64,000 nucleotides of DNA from an uncultured Lachnospiraceae bacterium (GTDB lineage: Bacteria > Bacillota > Clostridia > Lachnospirales > Lachnospiraceae): positions 56,020 to 120,019 of the forward strand of contig CACZJZ010000005.1 of assembly GCA_902781655.1 (NCBI GenBank), read 5' to 3'. Made by a program: the position numbers and the translations under genes. Every line of letters starts with the position of its first letter. The first letter of the stretch is position 1. The notes below the pieces were generated by a model. It worked only from the letters and a program-made list of their open reading frames with translations, was not told the origin of the DNA and ran no database searches. Below, one piece after another: positions 18,644-26,898 of this stretch.

Positions 18644-18733
18644 GAAAATACCTCCCTGAGGAAAGCGGCATCTCCCTTCGGCCCTCCGGTCCGCACTACT
18701 TCCGGTACCGATACCAATGCTGTAAAATCTATA

Positions 18734-18783
18734 GGAAATCGTTTTCCAAAACGTATGGTACAGCACCGCCCTCCCTTTGTCAA
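18734..18783 (-). promoter_or_regulatory. Promoter and operator of the LacI-type regulator gene
   Basis: Minus strand: TTGACA (18778-18783), 17-bp spacer, TACCAT (18755-18760). Seven bases past the -10 box begins the near-perfect palindrome GGAAAAC/GATTTCC (18734-18747), centred on CG as in LacI-family operators. A repressor bound there would cover the transcription start, which fits autoregulation. Confidence 0.75.
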
Positions 18784-18794
18784 CCACTACTTTT

Positions 18795-18823
18795 GTCCCG
18801 AATAAGCTAAACTCGTCAGGGAC
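18795..18823. repeat. Dispersed hairpin repeat, copy B
   Basis: GTCCCGAATAAG, loop, CTCGTCAGGGAC; the complement matches the copies at 26.9 and 31.0 kb. It lies between divergent genes, 11 bp upstream of the -35 box of the lacI-type gene. Confidence 0.82.
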
Positions 18824-18984
18824 AATTCCACCCTCCGTTCCTTTTGACCGGCAGGCCGCAGGAGATGTATTCTAATAGGCAGTGTGGTGATGCTGCCGCA
18901 ATCTGCGAGAAAACATACTTCTGTTGTTCATGAGATGTAAGGCAGCGTGTTTCAGGATTCAGAAAGAAGGGAGGGAATCAGACG

Positions 18985-19950
18985 ATGCAGAGGAAGAATC
19001 AGAGCAGCTCGCTGCAGCGCCGCGCGTTCCGTCTCCTCCCTTTCCTTCTGGCAATGGCTCTGTTCCTGCTTCCCGGATGCGGCGAGAGGGACGATTCCAT
19101 GACCGCAGAGCCTGGCGCCGCGGCCGGCACCCGGGACAATACGCCGGTCTGTCTCATTCCGGACGCCTCCGACGGCAAAGTCGTTTCCGGAAACGGTGCC
19201 TCGATCGACCTCTCTGGGGCAGACAGCGGATACATCCGGGTAGATTATACCGGGTCTGCAGAGAAAATCCGGCTCCGGATCACCAGTCCGGATGATGTCG
19301 TTTATACCTATGTCCTGACGAGCGGCAGTCGGGACAGCAATATCTTCCCACTCACCGCCGGAAACGGCGCCTACAAGGCCGCGGTGTACACCAGCATTCA
19401 GGGCGATGTCTACGCCACCAGCTGTGCGGCGGACTTCAACGCCGCTATGGACGACGCCTTTCTTCCGTTTCTCTACCCAAACCAGTACATCTGGTTCACG
19501 CAAAATTCTGCCTGCGTAGAACTTGCATCCCGTCTGGCAAAGCAGGCCAACGATGATCTCGACGCCGTCTCGATCCTGTATAATTATGTGACAGCCAACG
19601 TCACTTACGATACGGAGAAAGCTGAGAACGTGGAATCCGGTTATATTCCCGATCCCGACGAGGTGCTCCGCACAAAACGCGGAATCTGCCTCGACTATGC
19701 CTCCCTCCTCTGCGCCATGCTCCGCTCCCAGCGCATCCCGGCGCAGCTTGAGGTCGGCTACGCCGGAACCGTGTACCACGCCTGGCTGTCTGTGTACATC
19801 GATAACATCGGCTGGATCAACGGCATGATCCGCTTTGACGGCAGGGACTGGACCATCATGGATCCCACCTTCGCCGCCAACTCCGCCGGGAAGAAGCTGA
19901 GGAAATTTCTGGGCGACAGTTCGAACTACGAGGCAAAATACACCTACTAA
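18985..19950 (+). CDS. Transglutaminase-like lipoprotein
   Basis: 321 residues. Signal peptide with lipobox LLPGC (Cys32), so anchored to the outer face of the membrane. A small beta domain (about 55-150, IRVDYTGSAEKIRLRITSP) precedes a transglutaminase-like cysteine protease domain with the full triad: Cys235 in RGICLDYASL, His265 in YHAWLSV, Asp293 in TIMDPTF. These domains cross-link or cleave peptides; here the target may be cell-wall or surface protein. GGGAGG lies 10 nt before the ATG. It is followed 37 nt later by the pilus-like genes and may belong to their operon. Confidence 0.92.
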   Translation: MQRKNQSSSLQRRAFRLLPFLLAMALFLLPGCGERDDSMTAEPGAAAGTRDNTPVCLIPDASDGKVVSGNGASIDLSGADSGYIRVDYTGSAEKIRLRITSPDDVVYTYVLTSGSRDSNIFPLTAGNGAYKAAVYTSIQGDVYATSCAADFNAAMDDAFLPFLYPNQYIWFTQNSACVELASRLAKQANDDLDAVSILYNYVTANVTYDTEKAENVESGYIPDPDEVLRTKRGICLDYASLLCAMLRSQRIPAQLEVGYAGTVYHAWLSVYIDNIGWINGMIRFDGRDWTIMDPTFAANSAGKKLRKFLGDSSNYEAKYTY

Positions 19951-19987
19951 GTGACAGGCAGCCGCAAAAACGGCATGGGGTACAAGA

Positions 19988-21064
19988 ATGAAACCAGACA
20001 GGAAACTGAAAAGCAGGGAAAATGAGCGCTGTCCTTCAAAGCTCACAGATGTGCAGCTTGCATCCTTTCTGCAGCCGATGGCGATGCTGCTGCAGGCCGG
20101 CATCGCGCCTCTTTCCGCCGTAGATCTGCTCCTGCGGGAGACCCGGGATGCGCGGAGCCGGAACATCCTGTCCATCATCCGCGGCGGTCTGTCAGACGGT
20201 CAGTCACTCCGCGCATCCCTGGGAAAAACCGGTGTCTTCCCTGACGCCGCCCTGCAGATGCTGGAAATCGGCGAACTCACCGGTGAGACCGATGTCGTGA
20301 TGGCAAGGCTCGGTGCCTACTATCGGCAGCGTAACACCCGCCGCCGCAGTCTCCGCAATGCGCTCCTGTACCCGGTCGCCATGATTCTGCTGCTCTTTCT
20401 CATTGTCGTGGCGCTGACCACGCAGATGGTACCCGTACTGCGCCGCGTCTACGCAGGCCTCGGCCAGGTATCCGGTGCGGTGGACACGCTGGTACAGGGA
20501 GGTCATCTGCTCACCGTGCTCTCCCTGTGTCTGTCTGCGGTGTTCGCAGCCGCGGCGGTGCTGATTCTTATCCTATTTCACAGTCAAAGCACCAGCCAGC
20601 ACTTTCTCCGGTTCTGCGCCGGATTTTCCCCTGTCCGCCGATGGATCCGCCAGTACGGTGCCGCCGGCGCGGCCGAAACTCTCGCGCTCTCCCTGCGCAG
20701 CGGCCTTGACACCTTCACGGCGCTCTCCCTCTCGGCGGATGCCGCGCCGGATCCGGAGACACGCCGCCTTCTGCTCGCCTGCCCGGACAAAATCAGACAG
20801 GGAGCCTCTCTTGCGGATGCGCTGGGCGAATCCGGACTATTCCAGGATTTTGACATTGCCCTCATGAAAGCCGGGGAACAGACTGGCAGCCTCGACGCTG
20901 TGCTGGAGCAGACAGCCGAGCGCGAAAGAGCAGACGCCGCGGCGCAGATGGAGAATGCTGTCTCCGTGGCGGAGCCGACGCTCGTCATCATCCTCTCCGC
21001 CGTCGTCGGCCTCGTGCTGCTGTCGATGATTCTTCCGCTGATGGGAATTCTGTCTGCCCTGTAA
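19988..21064 (+). CDS. Type II secretion / type IV pilus inner-membrane platform protein (GspF/PilC-like)
   Basis: 358-residue platform protein with two GspF domains: residues about 25-145 (FLQPMAMLLQAGIAPLSAVD...ALQMLEIGELTGETD) and about 225-345 (FDIALMKAGEQTGSLDAVLE). Three membrane helices at about 125-150, 165-195 and 330-355. MLEIGE and MKAGEQTG are the family's two signature loops. It would normally work with a GspE/PilB ATPase; none is in this window. Weak ribosome-binding site. Confidence 0.92.
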   Translation: MKPDRKLKSRENERCPSKLTDVQLASFLQPMAMLLQAGIAPLSAVDLLLRETRDARSRNILSIIRGGLSDGQSLRASLGKTGVFPDAALQMLEIGELTGETDVVMARLGAYYRQRNTRRRSLRNALLYPVAMILLLFLIVVALTTQMVPVLRRVYAGLGQVSGAVDTLVQGGHLLTVLSLCLSAVFAAAAVLILILFHSQSTSQHFLRFCAGFSPVRRWIRQYGAAGAAETLALSLRSGLDTFTALSLSADAAPDPETRRLLLACPDKIRQGASLADALGESGLFQDFDIALMKAGEQTGSLDAVLEQTAERERADAAAQMENAVSVAEPTLVIILSAVVGLVLLSMILPLMGILSAL

Positions 21065-21211
21065 TACGGTTATGGCGGACCTCATAGATCACTCTCACGC
21101 TGTTTTGTCCGCCGCATGGCGCTGCGTCCCGTGCCGGCGCGGCGGACCGAATACGTGACTGTCATGGTATTTTCGCCGCCGCGAATGCGGTGCCGGGATT
21201 GTGTGAATTTT

Positions 21212-21562
21212 ATGAAACGTATGAACAGGTTTTCATCCGGACCTTTTCAGCAAAATCAGCGCCGGCCGTCGCGCCTTCTTCTGGGCCTTCTCCTTCTGAG
21301 CCTGCTCCTGCCCGCCGCTGCAGCGGCTTTCCAGTCTGAGGAACGCGCAGATGCGCGGCGCGGGAAGCAGGCGCTCTATGTCGCGCTGGAGCGGGACATC
21401 AGCACCTGCTATGCGCTGGAGGGCTTCTATCCTCCGGACCTTGACTACCTGAAGGAACACTACAGCCTTACCTATGACAAAAACTCTTTTGTGGTGGAAT
21501 ATCAACCTGTGGCCGGAAATATCCGGCCGGACGTGACAATTCTGGAAGGAGGAACCCGGTGA
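21212..21562 (+). CDS. Pilin-like small membrane protein
   Basis: About 116 residues from the ATG at 21212: a basic N-terminus, one hydrophobic helix (LLLGLLLLSLLLPAAAAAF) and a 70-residue extracellular domain. The part GFYPPDLDYLKEHYSLTYD is close in style to the conserved region of pseudopilins that lies after the N-terminal helix, but the helix has no GFTLIE-type cleavage site. The start is uncertain; in-frame starts up to 21116 exist without a convincing Shine-Dalgarno. Its stop overlaps the next gene by 4 nt. Confidence 0.65.
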   Translation: MKRMNRFSSGPFQQNQRRPSRLLLGLLLLSLLLPAAAAAFQSEERADARRGKQALYVALERDISTCYALEGFYPPDLDYLKEHYSLTYDKNSFVVEYQPVAGNIRPDVTILEGGTR

Positions 21563-22188
21563 TGAAAAATCTCAGACGGCATCCCGTGGATTTGCTCTGT
21601 CTCCTTCTGCTTCTGCTCCTCTTCGCACTGAGCGCGCTGCTGATCGCTGTTCTCGGAAGCAGCGCATACCGCCGCATTCTGGACCGCGCGGACCGCACGC
21701 AGGATTCCCGTCTTGTCTGCGCCTACTTGACGCAGAAAACACGTCAGCTGAACCGCTCCGGCAGTCTCTCCATCGAAACCAGGGAGGGCGTTCCTGTGCT
21801 CTCCCTTTCTGAATATGTAAACGGAGTCAAGTACGACACGCTCCTCTACTGCATGGACGGAGAACTTCGCGAACTCCTGTATGCAGGGGACGGCGACGCC
21901 GTCTCTCTGAGCGCCGGAACCGGAATCATGCCGCTCACTTCCCTCTCCTTCACGATTCTGGGGCAAAGCGATGCAGACACACAGGATAGCTCCTCCGCGC
22001 AGAACGGTGCATCGGGCAGCAGCGGTGCCTCCACACAGCACTCTCACTCTGCATCCGGATCCGGCCAATACGGCATCCTGCTGGTCCAGGCTGTCACCCG
22101 ATATGGCGACACCGAGACCTTTGCGCTGTCGTACCTGCGCGGCACCAGCCGGGAAAACGCGGTTTCAGAAGAAGGAGGCACGCCATGA
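21559..22188 (+). CDS. DUF4860-like membrane protein of the pilus-like cluster
   Basis: 209 residues: N-terminal helix (LLCLLLLLLLFALSALLIAVL), then an extracellular domain (SRLVCAYLTQKTRQ, VLSLSEYVNGVKYDTLLYCMDG) with a Ser/Ala/Gly-rich linker (about 138-168). The pattern fits the DUF4860 family, which accompanies GspF genes in Clostridia; this is from memory. GGAGG precedes both the GTG at 21559 and the ATG at 21562. Overlaps by 4 nt at both ends with its neighbours. Confidence 0.72.
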   Translation: MMKNLRRHPVDLLCLLLLLLLFALSALLIAVLGSSAYRRILDRADRTQDSRLVCAYLTQKTRQLNRSGSLSIETREGVPVLSLSEYVNGVKYDTLLYCMDGELRELLYAGDGDAVSLSAGTGIMPLTSLSFTILGQSDADTQDSSSAQNGASGSSGASTQHSHSASGSGQYGILLVQAVTRYGDTETFALSYLRGTSRENAVSEEGGTP

Positions 22189-22670
22189 CATACAGACAGA
22201 ACCACGCGCCGCTCCTTCTCATTGAACTCATGATTTCGATCTTTCTCTTTGCGGCATCTGCGGTCGCGCTCGTCCAGATCTTTGCCGCTGCAGATAAAAT
22301 CAGCACACGGGCCAGAAACCGCTCCCAGGCAGCCACCATGCTCCAGACAGCGGCAGGTGCATATTTTGCGGCGGACGGCGATCCGGCGCAGACAGCCGCG
22401 CTGCTTGGCAAGGTCTGGGACAGTCCGGAAGCCGTCTCCGCTGGCGACCAGACCTCCGGGGAAACACTGACATTTTATTTTGACGAAGACTGGAACAGCA
22501 CCGGTTCCTCCGACAGCGCTGCCTTTCTTCTTGTGATCCGGTTTCAGCCGGACAAAGAAGAGCCGCAGCCCGGCAGCGCTGCCGTCACCATTTCTGATGC
22601 GGATGGGGACGAGCTCCTCACGCAGACCGTCACACAATATGAAGCAACCCGGACAGAGGTATCGCCATGA
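22185..22670 (+). CDS. Minor pseudopilin-like protein
   Basis: 161 residues. The N-terminus reads HAPLLLIELMISIFLFAASAV: the LIELMIS core of type IV pilins with the invariant Glu at +5, but Pro stands where the prepilin peptidase needs Gly at -1. The rest is a small extracellular domain (TLTFYFDEDWN, AFLLVIRFQPD). A good AAGGAGG lies before the ATG; overlaps of 4 nt with both neighbours show tight coupling. Confidence 0.78.
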   Translation: MTYRQNHAPLLLIELMISIFLFAASAVALVQIFAAADKISTRARNRSQAATMLQTAAGAYFAADGDPAQTAALLGKVWDSPEAVSAGDQTSGETLTFYFDEDWNSTGSSDSAAFLLVIRFQPDKEEPQPGSAAVTISDADGDELLTQTVTQYEATRTEVSP

Positions 22671-23170
22671 CACAGTTCCCATACAACACAGCAGGCCGCG
22701 ACGCCAAATCAAACAACGGCGTCCCCGACAGGATTCCCATCCTCCAGCCGAGGGCAGGACTTTCCTTCCTCCCGCTGCTGTTCGTGGTTCTCATTCTGGT
22801 CAGTTTTGCCGCGCTCGCCCTGTCCAGTGCGAAGAATGATGATGCGCTCTCCTCCCGATATGTGAACTCCGTCACGGAATACTACGATGCCAGGAACCAG
22901 GAACAGCTCTGGCTCGCGAACCTGGACGCCCAGATCGCGAAGGCAGTGCGGGATGGCTCTTTTCCCGATTCATTTGGGAAACAGGACAGTGCGGCGCCCA
23001 TCCGGAAAAGTTTTGAAATGAATGATCATCAGACGCTTCAGGTCTCTGTCATGCCGTCCGACTCCCTGGTGCGCGGCCACTATTATCAGATTCTCACTGA
23101 ACAGGTGGTAAGCACCGCGGACTATACCATGGACCAGTCACTTCCCGTCTATCAGCCGGAGTCAAAATAG
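22667..23170 (+). CDS. Membrane protein of the pilus-like cluster
   Basis: 167 residues: a 30-residue cytoplasmic arm, one helix (FLPLLFVVLILVSFAALALSS) and an extracellular domain with helical repeats (NSVTEYYDARNQEQLWLANLDAQI). Resembles a PilX/GspK-like minor component in layout only. AGAGG precedes the ATG, which overlaps the previous stop by 4 nt. Last gene of the cluster. Confidence 0.7.
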   Translation: MTQFPYNTAGRDAKSNNGVPDRIPILQPRAGLSFLPLLFVVLILVSFAALALSSAKNDDALSSRYVNSVTEYYDARNQEQLWLANLDAQIAKAVRDGSFPDSFGKQDSAAPIRKSFEMNDHQTLQVSVMPSDSLVRGHYYQILTEQVVSTADYTMDQSLPVYQPESK

Positions 23171-23250
23171 GGCTCTGGGATATGCATCAGAAAGACTGCC
23201 TCCGTGATGCCTGGCAGAAAACTGCAGCAAATCCGATGCGCACCGCCGGA

Positions 23251-24468
23251 CTAATCCGCCTCATCCTCCAGGCTTCTCATCCGATCCCGGTACGCTGTCA
23301 GTACCTGTGCCGTGCGATGCAGCTCTTCTGCCGTCGTCGCCGGCCCGATCGTGAAGCGCAGCGCGGATTTTGCCCGCGCCCTGTCCGCGCCGATCGCCGT
23401 GAGCACGTGAGAAGGTTGCACGGCACCTGTTGTACACGCCGAGCCCGCTGATGCCGCGATGCCCCCGAGGTCGAGCGCGATGAGCGCCGAGTCCGCGACG
23501 ATCCCGGGAATGGAAACATTGATATTGTTCGCGAGCCGCTCAGGCCCGATCGGAGGCCCATTCAAAATCAGATCCGGCATGCCCTGCCGAAGCTCCTCCA
23601 GGAAGGTCTGCTGCAGCGTGCGCTCCCGCCTTTCTTCTGCCTCCATGCGCCGGACTGCCACCTGCGCGGCCGCCGCAAAGCCCGCCGCTGCAGGAACATT
23701 CTCCGTTCCCGCTCTCCGTCCCCGCTCCTGCATGCCTCCGTGCAGAAATGCGCCGAACCGGACTCCCTGTCTGATATACAGGAAGCCGATGCCCCCCGGG
23801 CCGCCGATTTTGTGGGCGCTCACGCTCATCAGATCCATGCCGTCCCGGCTCACATCGATCGGAATTTTCCCATAGGCCTGCACCGCATCCGTGTGGAACA
23901 AAATCTGTCTCTGCGCCGCATCGCGGACGCGCCACGCAATCTCACGAATCGGTTCGATCGTGCCAATCTCGTTGTTGGCCATCATCACCGAGACAAGAGC
24001 GGTCTGTGGCGTGATCCTTCCGCAGATATCTTCCGGGTCGACGCGGCCTGCCTCATCCACGTCCGCAAGCACGGCCTCCGCCCGCCCACTGTCCTGCAGA
24101 TAGGAAAGCGTATGCAGAATCGCGTGGTGCTCAATCGGTGTGGTAATAATCTGCGGCCGCCTCTGTGCGGCCGCCCGGGGTCCATCTGATCCATCCTGTC
24201 CCGCTGCGCGGTCCGCCGCCGCGTTCAGCGCCCAGTTGTCGCCCTCCGTCCCGCCGGAGGTGAAAAAAATTTCCTCCGGAGAGGCGCCGATCGTCTCCGC
24301 AATGGTCTCCCGCGACTGCTCCAGAAGCTGCTTTGCCCTGGCTGCTGTGCGATAGACGGCGCTGGCATTGCCATACACATCCTCCATCGCCTGTTCCATC
24401 GCTGCCACAGCCTCCGCCGCCATCGGCTGTGTCGCAGCATAATCCAGATAAATTTCCTGATTCATCAT
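23251..24468 (-). CDS. Cysteine desulfurase (NifS/IscS family)
   Basis: 405-residue class V aminotransferase-fold enzyme that moves sulfur from cysteine to iron-sulfur cluster, tRNA or cofactor pathways. YLDYAATQPM, FTSGGTEGDNWALN, HHAIL (His near 115), HTDAVQAYGK, the pyridoxal lysine in SVSAHKIGGPGG (Lys220) and the active-site Cys345 in GSACTTGAV are all present. The GSAC loop without long insertion places it in the NifS-like group. Start codon ATG at 24468 with a weak ribosome-binding site. Convergent with the pilus-like cluster. Confidence 0.95.
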   Translation of the reverse strand: MMNQEIYLDYAATQPMAAEAVAAMEQAMEDVYGNASAVYRTAARAKQLLEQSRETIAETIGASPEEIFFTSGGTEGDNWALNAAADRAAGQDGSDGPRAAAQRRPQIITTPIEHHAILHTLSYLQDSGRAEAVLADVDEAGRVDPEDICGRITPQTALVSVMMANNEIGTIEPIREIAWRVRDAAQRQILFHTDAVQAYGKIPIDVSRDGMDLMSVSAHKIGGPGGIGFLYIRQGVRFGAFLHGGMQERGRRAGTENVPAAAGFAAAAQVAVRRMEAEERRERTLQQTFLEELRQGMPDLILNGPPIGPERLANNINVSIPGIVADSALIALDLGGIAASAGSACTTGAVQPSHVLTAIGADRARAKSALRFTIGPATTAEELHRTAQVLTAYRDRMRSLEDEAD

Positions 24469-24544
24469 AGTTCCAAGCCGCTCTCTCCACGGCAGCTGTT
24501 CCTGTTTATACCAATCCCCTGCCGAATCATTCGCACTGTCCGTC

Positions 24545-26026
24545 TCATCCGTTCATCCAGCGGAGTCCGCGCGGATAGTGATTCTTCAACGTGCCGCCGG
24601 CCGCCTTACACCAGCCGAGCGGGAAACCGTCCACCGCCACAGCGGTCCAGCCCCTGGCGGATTTTCCCTGCGCGAAATGATCCTCTTCCGGAATCATGGT
24701 CTCCCCCTTGAGATACTTCACGGCGCAGGCGGCATCCGCCTCTGCCGCCATGTCGAGGCAGTAAGCCGATCGGAAATCGCTCAGCCTGAGTGCAAGTGCC
24801 AGCGCATGGGAGGGTTCGAAGCGGTCCTTTCGGATCGTTCCCAGGTCAAGTCCGGGACGCAGCACCTTCAGTCCCTTCAGGCTCAGCCTGTCCGGAAGCA
24901 GGTAGAGTTCCTCCCCAAACCGGACCACCAGGTCGCTGCGGGCACGCAATACCTCTGCCACTTCCGCCGTGAGAGATGCGTCTGCAAAGTCCTCCAGCAG
25001 CTTCGTTGCGCCCCGATCCGCCGGAATGACCCTGTCCGAACAGATTTTGACTGCCCGCCCGCCTTCCTTCCGCAGCACGCAGGCAAAGTGTCCCTCTCCG
25101 CGCAGGCGGTGCGGCCACAGCCGGACGGCGCCGCGTATCTCCGGAAAGCGGCTGGCCTGCTCATCCCACTCCGGGTGTGCGGGTGCAAAATCCGCCGCCC
25201 AGGGTTCAGAGAGATCGATCGGACAGACATGAAACTCCGGATGTCTCTCAAGAAACGTGCCGATGCTGCCCTCGTTCTCCTCTGGCGCAAAGGTGCAGGT
25301 CGAATACACCAGCGTGCCGCCCTCGCAGAGCATACCGGCCGCCGCGTCGAGAATCGCCGCCTGCCGCTCCGCACAGAGACGAATATTCTCCATACTCCAG
25401 CCGGTGAGCGCCGCCTCTTCCTTCCGGAACATCCCCTCGCCGGAACACGGCGCATCGACCAGAATCCGGTCAAAGAACGCCGGGAAATGCTCCGCCAGCG
25501 CCGCCGGTTCCATGTTTGTGACCACCGCATGCCGAATTCCCATCCGCTCCACATTCTGGGAGAGAATCCTCGCGCGCTGCGGATGAATTTCATTTGAGAC
25601 AAGAAGCCCCTGCCCCTTCATCATCGCGGCAAGCTGCGTCGTCTTTCCGCCCGGAGCCGCGCACAGGTCAAGAATACGCTCCCCCGGCGCCGCGCCGGAG
25701 AGCGCCGCCGGTGCCATCGCCGACGGCTCCTGAATATAATAAAGACCGGCCTCATGATAAGGATGCTTTCCCGGCCGCATCGTTTCCGGGTAATACCGCC
25801 CCGCCGGGCACCACGGCACCGGCGTCAGAACCGCAAACTCCTTTTTCACAAGCCTCTCCAGCGCATCCGGCGGCAGCTTCTCCGTATTCACACGAAGCGC
25901 ATGGGCATACGGCCGCGCATAGGACGCGGCAAACTGCTCATATTCTGCGGCTCCGAGAAACCGCTCCATCCGGGCGGCAAACTCCTCAGGAAATGGAAAC
26001 GGCGACGATGCGCTGTGTTCAGTCAT
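24545..26026 (-). CDS. rsmF: RsmF-type rRNA cytosine-C5 methyltransferase (NOL1/NOP2/Sun family)
   Basis: 493 residues. The methyltransferase domain (about 30-310) has the SAM motif DLCAAPGGKTTQLA, DAPCSGEGMFRKE with Cys194 and STCTFAPEENEG with the catalytic Cys244. The C-terminal part (about 330-490) has the RsmF-specific domain and a PUA-like RNA-binding end (VDGFPLGWCKAAGGTLKNHYP). Modifies a cytosine in 16S rRNA in the known members. GGGAGG lies 9 nt before the ATG. Confidence 0.94.
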   Translation of the reverse strand: MTEHSASSPFPFPEEFAARMERFLGAAEYEQFAASYARPYAHALRVNTEKLPPDALERLVKKEFAVLTPVPWCPAGRYYPETMRPGKHPYHEAGLYYIQEPSAMAPAALSGAAPGERILDLCAAPGGKTTQLAAMMKGQGLLVSNEIHPQRARILSQNVERMGIRHAVVTNMEPAALAEHFPAFFDRILVDAPCSGEGMFRKEEAALTGWSMENIRLCAERQAAILDAAAGMLCEGGTLVYSTCTFAPEENEGSIGTFLERHPEFHVCPIDLSEPWAADFAPAHPEWDEQASRFPEIRGAVRLWPHRLRGEGHFACVLRKEGGRAVKICSDRVIPADRGATKLLEDFADASLTAEVAEVLRARSDLVVRFGEELYLLPDRLSLKGLKVLRPGLDLGTIRKDRFEPSHALALALRLSDFRSAYCLDMAAEADAACAVKYLKGETMIPEEDHFAQGKSARGWTAVAVDGFPLGWCKAAGGTLKNHYPRGLRWMNG

Positions 26027-26221
26027 GAAACCATCCTCCCGCCGGCACAGCGCCGGCTCCTATCCCACCATCTTATTCACGATTCTGCTTTCCGTCAAAC
26101 CAGAACAAAAAGCTGCCGCGGGAAGCAGACATCCCGCTCCATCCTCAGATGAAGCCGTGCCTTCTCCCGCGGCAGCTCCGCGCGATTTGAAAACCCAGCC
26201 GTTTGTCAGTCGGCCAGACAC

Positions 26222-26773
26222 TTACCCAGCAAGCCCCGATGCATGAAGCCCCTTCCGGATGGGCAGAGAGATAAACAGAGCAAGAAACGTCTTCACCAGA
26301 TCCAGCGGGAAAAAGCTGACAAAACAATATACCACTGCGGCGCCGTAGCCCATGCCTCCGACCAGATGAATCGTGATTGCCCCGAGAATCTCGCAGATTG
26401 CGGCGCCCGCGGCGCCGCTCACAGCCAGCAGCAGAATCCGAAGCCCCTTATTCGCCGCCTTCCAGTTTACAAACAAACCACAGCAGGCAGCCTGCACGAT
26501 GAATCCGAAAATGAACCCCCCGCTGACACCCACCAATACACCGGGTCCGGCCGTCGCGCCGGCAAACACCGGAACCCCCACCGTCCCAAGCAGCACATAA
26601 ATCACCACGGCGAGCGCGCCAAGCTTCCAACCCAGCACATACCCGCACAGCGCCACCGCAAACACCTGAAGCGTGAACGGAACACCTGTCGGCCCGGGAA
26701 TCTGCAGAACAGACAGAACAGAAAGAACCGCGGCCATCAGCCCTACAACAACAATCTTCCTCGTTTTATTCAT
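26222..26773 (-). CDS. bioY: BioY biotin transporter S component
   Basis: 183-residue membrane protein, substrate-binding subunit of the ECF-type biotin importer. Five or six helices with the family blocks VLSVLQIPGPTGVPFTLQ, GYVLGWKLGALAV, YVLLGTVGVPVFAG and GGFIFGFI. It works with the shared EcfAA'T module, which is not in the window. AAGGAG precedes the ATG. Controlled by a BirA operator, implying repression when biotin is plentiful. Confidence 0.95.
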   Translation of the reverse strand: MNKTRKIVVVGLMAAVLSVLSVLQIPGPTGVPFTLQVFAVALCGYVLGWKLGALAVVIYVLLGTVGVPVFAGATAGPGVLVGVSGGFIFGFIVQAACCGLFVNWKAANKGLRILLLAVSGAAGAAICEILGAITIHLVGGMGYGAAVVYCFVSFFPLDLVKTFLALFISLPIRKGLHASGLAG

Positions 26774-26800
26774 CGATGACAGCTCCTTATTTTTCTCATA

Positions 26801-26846
26801 TTGTCAACCGATGCAGAATTATAAGTTGACATTATAGAATTGTCAA
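26801..26846 (-). promoter_or_regulatory. bioY promoter with BirA operator
   Basis: Minus strand: perfect TTGACA (26841-26846), 17 bp, perfect TATAAT (26818-26823). The bipartite sequence ATGTCAACT-N14-GGTTGACAA (26824-26832 and 26801-26809) matches the BirA operator pattern (TTGTnAACC, 14-16 nt, GGTTnACAA) and covers the -10 box, so bound BirA would block RNA polymerase. Confidence 0.9.
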
Positions 26847-26861
26847 GGAGCCCCGGAAATT

Positions 26862-26890
26862 GTCCCGAACAAGCTAAACTCGTTAGGGAC
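26862..26890. repeat. Dispersed hairpin repeat, copy C
   Basis: GTCCCGAACAAG, loop, CTCGTTAGGGAC, flanked by AATT on both sides. It begins 9 nt after the MoxR stop codon and ends 15 bp upstream of the bioY -35 box. Here it could also act as a weak terminator (hairpin then AATTT on the minus strand). Confidence 0.85.
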
Positions 26891-26898
26891 AATTCCCT

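Noticed and set aside
18952-20178. 408-codon minus-strand frame
   Set aside because: Antisense to the transglutaminase and GspF genes, both with clear domain motifs.
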